IMG/VR virus record: IMGVR_UViG_3300042545_001708
Span: 1 to 27,148 of that record
Strand: one strand, 5' to 3'
Source of the DNA: a virus
DNA length: 27,148 nt
This document shows, piece by piece, positions 1-6,554 of this stretch; position 1 is the stretch's first letter, and each line of letters opens with the position of its first letter. The notes beneath the pieces were generated by a model. That model was not told where the DNA came from and did no database searches. It saw nothing but the letters and a program-made list of their open reading frames with translations. Both the position numbers and the translations under genes were made by a program.

Positions 1-99
1 AAGGAGAGGGAGAAGATCCTAATAGATAAAATAGTACAGGAGACTGGCCAGGTTCCTGATTACTACAAAATTATGACCCAATTGAATGAAACTGCTTGA
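1..99 (+). CDS. C-terminal end of an unknown protein (partial)
   Basis: An open frame runs from the window edge to TGA at 97-99 and gives 32 residues, ending in QLNETA. The start lies outside the window. The visible tail is charged and probably helical (KEREKILIDKIVQETG) and carries no motif I recognise. It overlaps the next gene, whose ATG is at 86, by 14 nt, so the two are probably translationally coupled. Nothing can be said about function. Confidence 0.6.
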   Translation, partial: KEREKILIDKIVQETGQVPDYYKIMTQLNETA

Positions 100-703
100 T
101 TTTAAATCTTTAATTATCCTTGGACTAGTTTGCGTGCTTGTCTTTACTAGAGCATGTCAAGGTGGAGGAGACAAACCTGGAGAGACTATTAATATTGATG
201 GTAAAAAGTACGAAGTGCTAAAACATGATATTGATACCTTAATAGTACCTCACAATACAATTGTTTACAAAAAAGGTAAAGACATCTATCATGATACTAC
301 TATTTACATGGCAGTTCCTGTGTCGGTTGATACCTTGGCTATATTAAATGATTATTACGCTAAGCGAGTTTATATTGATACTTTAAAATTAGCAGATTCA
401 TTAGGCTATATTGTAGTTAACGATACGGTTTCTCAAAATTCGCTATTGGGAAGATTATGGAATGCTCAAGTTAATAAAATACAAATAAAGGAAACACTAA
501 TTGTCAAGGATTTACCAAAAAACCAAGTTTACATTGGCTTGATTGGTGGATTTGACAAAGTAAACATAGTTAATTTTGTAGGACCTTCACTATTATTGAA
601 AACCAAATCTGATAAGATTTACAGTTTAGGTGTTGGATATTCAGCAACAAAAACAGTTTCAATACAAGGCGGAATCTACTGGAAAATTAGATTAAAGAAA
701 TAA
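86..703 (+). CDS. Membrane-anchored hypothetical protein
   Basis: This 205 aa protein is unrecognised. Residues 8-20 (SLIILGLVCVLVF) form one hydrophobic segment, so it is either anchored in the inner membrane by its N-terminus or exported. A cysteine at residue 24 follows the segment, but the residues before it (TRAC) are a poor lipobox. The middle is rich in D-T-L/I-Y/V strands. The last 60 residues (from VYIGLIGGFDKVN) alternate polar and hydrophobic residues with glycines, like the end of a small beta-barrel or beta-sandwich. It overlaps the upstream gene by 14 nt and lies 9 nt before the next one. A cell-envelope role such as a spanin is possible but not shown. Confidence 0.7.
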   Translation: MKLLDFKSLIILGLVCVLVFTRACQGGGDKPGETINIDGKKYEVLKHDIDTLIVPHNTIVYKKGKDIYHDTTIYMAVPVSVDTLAILNDYYAKRVYIDTLKLADSLGYIVVNDTVSQNSLLGRLWNAQVNKIQIKETLIVKDLPKNQVYIGLIGGFDKVNIVNFVGPSLLLKTKSDKIYSLGVGYSATKTVSIQGGIYWKIRLKK

Positions 704-712
704 CAATTACAC

Positions 713-2665
713 ATGACATCTAGGTTTGTAACATTATCGGATTATTGCATATTGGAGTACATGTTAACTCCACTTGGTGATGCTAGTCCGCAAATTCTAA
801 ACACCAATTATTACTCGGTTACGAATGCGCACGTAGACCTATTCCAGATCTACAACACTGATGCCTACACCGCAGTTACTAAAAACGCTAGAGGTCTAAG
901 TGTTGTACCCATTGGAGGTTCTAAATTAGTTAGAGTTGATTTAACCGATATTCCAATCTACACCGATTATGATCCATTAATTACTGAGGTTGCTCTAAGT
1001 AATAGTTATACAAATGCTCTAGTAATGGATACTATGAGATTCCATTTTGCATCAGGTTTTAACTTTACTGAAGTTGAAAATATAGTATTGGGAGCTCGTC
1101 AGAAACTTAATAACTTGCAACAAATTCAGTTAGTAAATATTTTGATGACTGCTGCAACGGCTCAAGATCTTTTAACCTTTAATCCAAGACCTCTATTCTT
1201 AGCTAATACAATTTACGATAAGTACATTGATATTAAAGTCCCAGCTCCAGCTTACATGGACGAAGATTTTACTCAATTTGGAACGTCTTCATTTGAATCA
1301 GTAATTACTGACAATATTGGATTTATAAAAGGAGCACCAATAACCGTATCATTAAGCGAAGCAACCTATGAGGATTTGTATGCTGACAATAATCAAAAAT
1401 ACGAAGTATACCGAGTAGTTAATTATTACGAAGGTTCAGTTCCTCAAATCAATGAATTTGATAGTTTAGGAGCAATCATTCAAGAATCAACAGCCGGCGA
1501 CTATATAGAATTTTTTGCTACATGGAACAGTGCTTTTCCAGAAGATCTTATTGCAATGTTAAATGCAAAAGGAGTAGACAATGACTGGATTATAATTCAC
1601 CAACTTCAAGTTTACGAACAGATTGGAAGTTCAATAGTTCCATCTGGTAATTTTGTAGTTTATCAGGAAGATAATTTTGATGCACCATTAAAGTACCGCC
1701 CAATATTAAATGATGCAGGTTTTGCAGTATCAATGTCAATTGACTATACTGCCAGATTACTAAATAAGAAAACCGGTGATCAAGTAATCAGAACTGGGTC
1801 AATGACCTTATTTAATCCTAATAAGTACGGCAGATACCTTGCAAAATTAGAATTAGCAAATAAACCCCAGTCAATGAAGGTTTATAATAAGATTGTCCAA
1901 AAGAATCTTGAAATAACTAATCTATTTACTGGAGCAAAACAGGCTACTCAAACCGAGACGGCTAGATCAACTAAAATTGTCTACCGTGACCGACCTGTAA
2001 GATACGCGGTACTGGCTTATCAAAAACAGGCAAATATCAGATTAAGCCAAAAGAATGCACTATTGACAACAACTGACGGTTCAACTGATCTAGTGTTTGG
2101 TCAAGGCGAATTAACTCTGCCGATTGACCCAACTGATAACTTCATTAAGTTCACAGTCTACTCAGCTGACTTAAATAATCCGTCTAACCAAAAGACCTCA
2201 AACTTAAATGCTGGATCAAAGTATGCCCTAAATTTTGGAAAGGATGCAACCTATTCATACGAGTCAATTAATGACCCGGCTAAGGAGAACCCTAGTGTTG
2301 GACAGATTGCATTTAGAATACCTAAAGACCAAGCTAAAAAGATACTGGACACAGCAGATTCACTATTCTACATATCAGTTATTGCTGAGGATGGTATTGA
2401 GACACTAATGTACACTGGCAAATGGATGTCATCTAGCGAATATGCTACAATTCTTAGAGCAAATGAAGCAGCTAAGACTACGCTGATCAACGATCCACAG
2501 GCCCAATTAAACGATCTTAAGTCTAAATATGATGCCTTGGCTGCAGAAAATGAAGGTTTAAAGAAAAGGATTAAGTCGCAAAAGTTTACAAGTGTTTCGC
2601 AAACTTCCGAAAATACTAAAAACATAAATACGGCAGCAAGTTTTAACGGGCTAGCCAATAATTAA
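713..2665 (+). CDS. Large hypothetical protein, probably virion structural
   Basis: The 650 aa product has no hydrophobic anchor and no enzyme motif that I can see. Most of it reads as beta-rich (many N/T/Y/V stretches), and it ends in a heptad-like segment (LNDLKSKYDALAAENEGLKK) at about residues 600-625, followed by a Ser/Thr/Asn-rich tail. Size, composition and position among other putative structural genes suggest a virion protein such as a baseplate or neck component, but this is inference from context. No capsid-targeting leader is present. The ATG lies 9 nt after the previous stop with no Shine-Dalgarno sequence, as for most genes here. An antisense ORF over the 3' end is treated as a shadow. 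Confidence 0.75.
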   Translation: MTSRFVTLSDYCILEYMLTPLGDASPQILNTNYYSVTNAHVDLFQIYNTDAYTAVTKNARGLSVVPIGGSKLVRVDLTDIPIYTDYDPLITEVALSNSYTNALVMDTMRFHFASGFNFTEVENIVLGARQKLNNLQQIQLVNILMTAATAQDLLTFNPRPLFLANTIYDKYIDIKVPAPAYMDEDFTQFGTSSFESVITDNIGFIKGAPITVSLSEATYEDLYADNNQKYEVYRVVNYYEGSVPQINEFDSLGAIIQESTAGDYIEFFATWNSAFPEDLIAMLNAKGVDNDWIIIHQLQVYEQIGSSIVPSGNFVVYQEDNFDAPLKYRPILNDAGFAVSMSIDYTARLLNKKTGDQVIRTGSMTLFNPNKYGRYLAKLELANKPQSMKVYNKIVQKNLEITNLFTGAKQATQTETARSTKIVYRDRPVRYAVLAYQKQANIRLSQKNALLTTTDGSTDLVFGQGELTLPIDPTDNFIKFTVYSADLNNPSNQKTSNLNAGSKYALNFGKDATYSYESINDPAKENPSVGQIAFRIPKDQAKKILDTADSLFYISVIAEDGIETLMYTGKWMSSSEYATILRANEAAKTTLINDPQAQLNDLKSKYDALAAENEGLKKRIKSQKFTSVSQTSENTKNINTAASFNGLANN

Positions 2666-2683
2666 TTTGCAGGAACTGGTTAT

Positions 2684-2745
2684 GAATAAATAACACAATT
2701 AGCAGCAGATAAATAAACTTAGCAACAAAAGCTGATAAATAATAA
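2684..2745 (+). promoter_or_regulatory. Three tandem late-promoter-like ATAAATAA motifs
   Basis: The 97 bp gap before the 512 aa gene holds ATAAATAA three times, at 2686-2693, 2709-2716 and 2735-2742. Each has G one or two bases upstream (GAATAAATAAC, GATAAATAAAC, GATAAATAATA). The start codon is 20 nt after the last copy. The T4 late promoter consensus is TATAAATA, read by the gp55 sigma factor. The same motif precedes other putative late genes in this window. Three copies could mean stacked start sites for a highly expressed product. AT-richness makes some chance matches likely. Confidence 0.5.
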
Positions 2746-2762
2746 AAAAGACAAACGTTTAA

Positions 2763-4301
2763 ATGAACGGTCTCATACAAGAACTAACTAACGAGCTCAA
2801 AAATAATTTGAGCATAAATTCTAGCATTGCATCAAAGGTTGTACTAGAATCAATCAATAATTCTCTAATGTTGGGTGTTTCACCTGAACTAGTATTTGAG
2901 AATTCTTTAACTACTCTAGAGCAATTTGCTACTGAGTTAGTAAATGAGAATATCAAAGAAGTAGTTGCAAAATTCAGAAAGATGGCAGATAAGCCAACTA
3001 AACGTCTTCAGGACATGGCTAAGGAAGCTGGTCTTTCTATGAAATTACAGGCTATTAAAGAAGGCGAAATTTACGCAGATCCAGTAGTTAAGCACACAAT
3101 TGCTAGATTAGCTGAAGCTGTTAGTAGCATGCCAGAACACAGAGCAATCCACCTTTTCTTTGAAGGTCTTGGTAAATTTTCGTATGACAAAACTGTTGCT
3201 AGTGTATTAGAATCATTAGCTACTTATGTAAACGAAAATATTGTAAAATTAGAAATCCTAAACTCAATTTTCGAAATGAGAGTAACTGGTGCAGTTCTTT
3301 ACAAAGATGCTTGCGCTCTATTAGAAGAAGCCTTATTAGAAAACGTTCAAACTTCAGATTCTTTAAGAATGAAGCTTCGTTCTTATTCTAACTTACCGGT
3401 AGTTAATCAACTAATCAATAAGATCAGCATGCACGAATCTAAAACTACTGGAACCTTTAATTTAGGTATCGGTAACGGAGACTCTAACGTTAAACCAATT
3501 ATTGCTCCTTTTTACAAAGTTACAGAAAACACTGCAATCGTATTTGTTGATAATAAATTTATCAAAATTACAGAAGATACTGACCCTTCTCAAATGACTG
3601 CTGAAGAAGTTGCTGAATTTCCAGATTTCTTTGAAACTTGCGAAGCATTCAGTGCACTAAACTTTAAAGAGCACAGTACTGAACTTATTTCAACTGGTAG
3701 AAACCTAAAAGTTTCTTTTGGAATCAATGAAAACGGTACCTTAAATTTAAAGATTAATGGTGCAGTTATTGAGAACATCAACTCTATCAAATTATCAGAG
3801 GTTTTCTTAATGGAATCTCTTAATACTCGTAATGCTTTATCTAAAGTATTTGATAACTTAGACCTAATCGTTAATCTTGAATTCGGTAAAACTATCGTTA
3901 ATGAAAGATTAGGAAAAGATTCTATTGTATTTAATTTCGGAGAAAACATTTATGTTTTTGAAAAACTTGGAGAAACTAGACTTCTTAAGAAAATGAAAGG
4001 TCTAACTTTCCACAATTACGTTCTTGAAAACTTCAAGTATGACGTAAGCGAAATGTACTCTATCCAATTAGAGGAAAGAGAAACTAATCTTAGAGCACTA
4101 GATGCTGAGAAAGTAACTATTGAGCAAAACCTTGCTAAATTAGAAACTTCAATTTCTCAAATCGAAGAAGCTTTAAAAGATAAATCTCTTTCAGCTGAAT
4201 ACCAAGAGAAATTAAACGAACTTAAGATGTCAATCGAAAAGAACGTTAATGCTCTTAAGAATCAGTACATTGTTGTAGATCAATCCAAAAAAAAAGCCTA
4301 A
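2763..4301 (+). CDS. Large helical hypothetical protein, possibly virion-associated
   Basis: This 512 aa protein is unrecognised. It is mostly helical at the N-terminus, has a beta-rich centre (about residues 230-400, with YKVTENTAIVFVDNKFIKI), and ends in a long coiled coil (about 440-505, from RETNLRALDAEKVTIEQ). It lacks membrane segments and a clear capsid-targeting leader. Wobble choice leans to T-ending Ser/Ala/Leu codons, unlike some neighbours, which would fit an abundant protein. Three tandem late-promoter-like motifs lie just upstream. I infer an abundant late protein, perhaps structural or a core/scaffold-like component. The function is not established. Confidence 0.75.
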   Translation: MNGLIQELTNELKNNLSINSSIASKVVLESINNSLMLGVSPELVFENSLTTLEQFATELVNENIKEVVAKFRKMADKPTKRLQDMAKEAGLSMKLQAIKEGEIYADPVVKHTIARLAEAVSSMPEHRAIHLFFEGLGKFSYDKTVASVLESLATYVNENIVKLEILNSIFEMRVTGAVLYKDACALLEEALLENVQTSDSLRMKLRSYSNLPVVNQLINKISMHESKTTGTFNLGIGNGDSNVKPIIAPFYKVTENTAIVFVDNKFIKITEDTDPSQMTAEEVAEFPDFFETCEAFSALNFKEHSTELISTGRNLKVSFGINENGTLNLKINGAVIENINSIKLSEVFLMESLNTRNALSKVFDNLDLIVNLEFGKTIVNERLGKDSIVFNFGENIYVFEKLGETRLLKKMKGLTFHNYVLENFKYDVSEMYSIQLEERETNLRALDAEKVTIEQNLAKLETSISQIEEALKDKSLSAEYQEKLNELKMSIEKNVNALKNQYIVVDQSKKKA

Positions 4302-4324
4302 CTGAGTCAGAGGACATTACTTTA

Positions 4325-4591
4325 GTGTCCGCAACTTCAGCTAAGTATTTAACAGGTCAATCAGTTAAACTGAAATCTGGTGAAACCGTTACGATTGTAG
4401 GAATAGACCCAGTCGGTCAAACTTACAAAGTTATGGGTACAGATAATAAGTATAGCTCAATTAAACCTGATGAGATTGAGAAGACCGCTCCGTCTAAATA
4501 TGCTGATTACCAGCAGTCTGGTCCAAATCCAGAGAATCCTGAAGAACTTTCAATTAAAACAAAAGACGTAACAGTAGACCAAAACGTATAG
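4325..4591 (+). CDS. Small SH3-like hypothetical protein (GTG start)
   Basis: This 88 aa protein starts at GTG (4325), 23 nt after the previous stop, because no ATG lies in a sensible position. Residues 10-50 (GQSVKLKSGETVTIVGID, then YKVMGTDNKYSSI) look like a small beta-barrel of SH3 or KOW type. The rest is a Pro/Asn/Glu-rich disordered tail. The fold call is low confidence and the function is unknown. Its position suggests co-transcription with the 512 aa gene. The stop codon lies inside the left arm of an inverted repeat. Confidence 0.6.
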   Translation: MSATSAKYLTGQSVKLKSGETVTIVGIDPVGQTYKVMGTDNKYSSIKPDEIEKTAPSKYADYQQSGPNPENPEELSIKTKDVTVDQNV

Positions 4592-4621
4592 TTCATAGTA
4601 TAATTACTTAAAGAACTATAC
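4586..4621. repeat. Perfect 9 bp inverted repeat in the gap before the methyltransferase gene
   Basis: GTATAGTTC at 4586-4594 is matched by its reverse complement GAACTATAC at 4613-4621, with an 18 nt spacer that contains GTATAAT (4598-4604). The repeat spans the stop of the small upstream gene and ends just before the ATG at 4626. No T-tract follows, so it is not a standard terminator. It could be an operator around a promoter or an mRNA hairpin at the start codon. Confidence 0.5.
4598..4604 (+). promoter_or_regulatory. GTATAAT promoter-like element
   Basis: GTATAAT lies inside the inverted repeat, 21 nt before the methyltransferase ATG. The same heptamer, or one differing at one base, is found just before the starts at 11039, 12393, 15936, 19060 and 21502. 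It resembles a bacterial -10 box; no convincing -35 box was seen. Confidence 0.35.
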
Positions 4622-4625
4622 ATAA

Positions 4626-5441
4626 ATGGCAGACGTACTATGCTCAATTGAAGAGGCTAGAGAAAATGGCACACTTCAGGTATTCGAAAAGAAGACCAAA
4701 TATCACGATTATCAATTTCTGGTAAGATCAGAAGAAGAGATTAAGTTTAACGTATCTCAAAACATCTCAACTAAACCTACTGGCGGTGAATATTTTAAAC
4801 CGCTATTCATTCCTCACTATGCTCAAAACGGCTCGCCGATGGTATTAGAAGATCTAGACCACGAAGACGTTTGGTTAGATGCAGGAGGCCACATTGGTAT
4901 TTTCGCAACTAGACTACTTACTCAATTCCCAAAAATTAAAAAGGTTTATTCTTACGAGCCATTCCACAACAATGTTGAATTTGCTGAGCAGAATATTCAA
5001 ATGAATGGAGTTCAGGATCGTTGTGAAATTATTGAAAAAGCAATCGTTGCTGACGATTTAACTGAAGTAGAATTCTTTCTATCTCAAGATTCAGGAAAAC
5101 ACAGTGTCCATCCAATTAGAGGTCGCCAGGTAACTAGGGTACCTGCTGAGAATATTAACACAATTATCAAAGAAAAAGGAATCACCTGTATTAAGATGGA
5201 TATTGAAGGTCTTGAATACGATATGATTCGTGCTCTAAACCAGGAAAGTTTAGATCAAATCCGATTGTTTATAGTTGAATACCATTTCCATTACAGTTGG
5301 TTACTTGAAAATCGCTCGGCAAAATTCAATGAAGTGCTTGATATTTTCAGAGCAAACTTTGATCAACTATACGTTAATCCACGTACTGCTACTGGTAAAC
5401 ATTTTATCACGCATTTCGCAGGTTTTAAATCAACCAAGTAA
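4626..5441 (+). CDS. FkbM-type SAM-dependent methyltransferase
   Basis: This 271 aa protein shows the Rossmann methyltransferase pattern. Motif I is LDAGGHIGIF at about residues 84-93, which binds S-adenosylmethionine. The acidic loop is YEPFHNN at 110-116. KMDIEGLEYDMI at 190-201 matches the conserved K-x-DIEG-x-E of the FkbM family. FkbM enzymes usually O-methylate sugars, polyketides or other small hydroxyl compounds. The next gene starts 2 nt after the stop and looks like a glycosyltransferase, so the pair may build a methylated glycan. The target could be a virion protein, DNA or host surface sugar, which the sequence does not decide. Family assignment is confident; the substrate is unknown. 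Confidence 0.85.
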   Translation: MADVLCSIEEARENGTLQVFEKKTKYHDYQFLVRSEEEIKFNVSQNISTKPTGGEYFKPLFIPHYAQNGSPMVLEDLDHEDVWLDAGGHIGIFATRLLTQFPKIKKVYSYEPFHNNVEFAEQNIQMNGVQDRCEIIEKAIVADDLTEVEFFLSQDSGKHSVHPIRGRQVTRVPAENINTIIKEKGITCIKMDIEGLEYDMIRALNQESLDQIRLFIVEYHFHYSWLLENRSAKFNEVLDIFRANFDQLYVNPRTATGKHFITHFAGFKSTK

Positions 5442-5443
5442 CA

Positions 5444-6508
5444 ATGGAAAAAAACAAATCACTTTACGCATATTTCGGAGAATTAGGGATATTTGATACA
5501 AATATCCCAGGTCATACATTCTATCAAATTGGACTGCTTGATTCATTATCTGAAAAGTTTAAAGTTGAAAAGTTTGACTTTTTAAATTACATCAGTGATA
5601 CTGAAACTGCTAATTTAATTGAGCCCAAATTTCCATATCCTGATGAGATTGGCGTACTTATGGCAACTTACTCAAATTCGCTGATTGATACTTATCAAAT
5701 TAGTTATACTACAGTAATCGAAAAAATTAAGAATCGAGAGTACGATAGAATTTTCCTAAAGGCTCGATTCAGAAATTTATCAACTCTACAAAAGAAATTA
5801 AAAGATTCTCTAAAGTTTGAGAACATTATAACTATTGCATTGGCTGCTGGATATGATCCGGCAAATATTGTGATAGTTGATACTGATCTTTCCCTAAGTG
5901 AGTCATTCTTGGAAACAATCGCGGCGCTTGGATTAAGCCGTGAGATTCCATCAATTACATTACCTGGCATGAGCAAACGTTTTATTGAGGCATGTCTGGA
6001 AATTCATGAGAAAAATCAGGACAGCCGGCCTACTAATCTAATGTATTACGGTAACCTTGCATTTGATAATTACAAAGACGGTCATTCCAAGAATCCAATC
6101 ATAACTGATATTATTCAGTCAATTGACTCTACTCAAATGTTTGACGGTCGACCATTTACAATGTCGATTGCTGCAAAAAAGGATTTGACTCTTGAGAACT
6201 GGATAGGCAGCATGAAGTTGGCTACTCTAATTTCAAGAGAGGATCGCGAGCTTATTTGGGAGCATTTCCAAATGTCTATGGTATCAGTAAATGTAAGTAA
6301 GGATCTATACATTAGAGAAAAATTCATTCCAGCCAGAGTCTACGAATCTATCATATTTGGAGTGATTCCAGTTTCTTATAAATGGGGACAACATCAAGCA
6401 ATGACATTTGAAACAGTTGAAGACTTCTGGGAAATCTGTAAGTTTTTAGCCGAGTGCTCCAGAAAGGATTATTTAAAAATCTTAAGAAACTGCGCTGATT
6501 CGCTTTAG
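5444..6508 (+). CDS. Glycosyltransferase-like protein (GT-B type C-terminal motif)
   Basis: The 354 aa product carries IPARVYESIIFGVIPVSY at about residues 295-312. This resembles the R-x-(F/Y)-E-x-x-x-x-G-x-x-P-V signature of GT-B glycosyltransferases and exostosin-like enzymes, where the Glu contacts the nucleotide sugar. The N-terminal half (YAYFGELGIFDTNIPGHTFY) reads as an alpha/beta fold with a possible sugar-nucleotide or acceptor site. It lacks the DxD motif of GT-A enzymes. It follows the FkbM methyltransferase by 2 nt and is probably co-translated with it. Glycosyltransferase is the best call, but only the C-terminal motif supports it. Donor and acceptor are unknown. Confidence 0.6.
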   Translation: MEKNKSLYAYFGELGIFDTNIPGHTFYQIGLLDSLSEKFKVEKFDFLNYISDTETANLIEPKFPYPDEIGVLMATYSNSLIDTYQISYTTVIEKIKNREYDRIFLKARFRNLSTLQKKLKDSLKFENIITIALAAGYDPANIVIVDTDLSLSESFLETIAALGLSREIPSITLPGMSKRFIEACLEIHEKNQDSRPTNLMYYGNLAFDNYKDGHSKNPIITDIIQSIDSTQMFDGRPFTMSIAAKKDLTLENWIGSMKLATLISREDRELIWEHFQMSMVSVNVSKDLYIREKFIPARVYESIIFGVIPVSYKWGQHQAMTFETVEDFWEICKFLAECSRKDYLKILRNCADSL

Positions 6509-6520
6509 CCTCAGGCTCTC

Positions 6521-6534
6521 GAATAAATAATAAG
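6521..6534 (+). promoter_or_regulatory. Late-promoter-like GAATAAATAATAAG motif
   Basis: ATAAATAA at 6523-6530, flanked as GAATAAATAATAAG, lies 24 nt before the ATG of the 792 aa gene in the 46 bp gap after the glycosyltransferase gene. It matches seven of the eight bases of T4 late TATAAATA when aligned on ATAAATA, and shares its flanks with the copy at 2734. It would drive the cargo-gene block. Confidence 0.5.
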
Positions 6535-6554
6535 AAATTACCATTTTTTATATA

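Noticed and set aside
151-160. Lipobox around Cys24 of the 205 aa protein
   Set aside because: The sequence before the Cys (TRAC) has Arg at -2 and does not match L-(A/S/T)-(G/A)-C; left as a plain N-terminal anchor.
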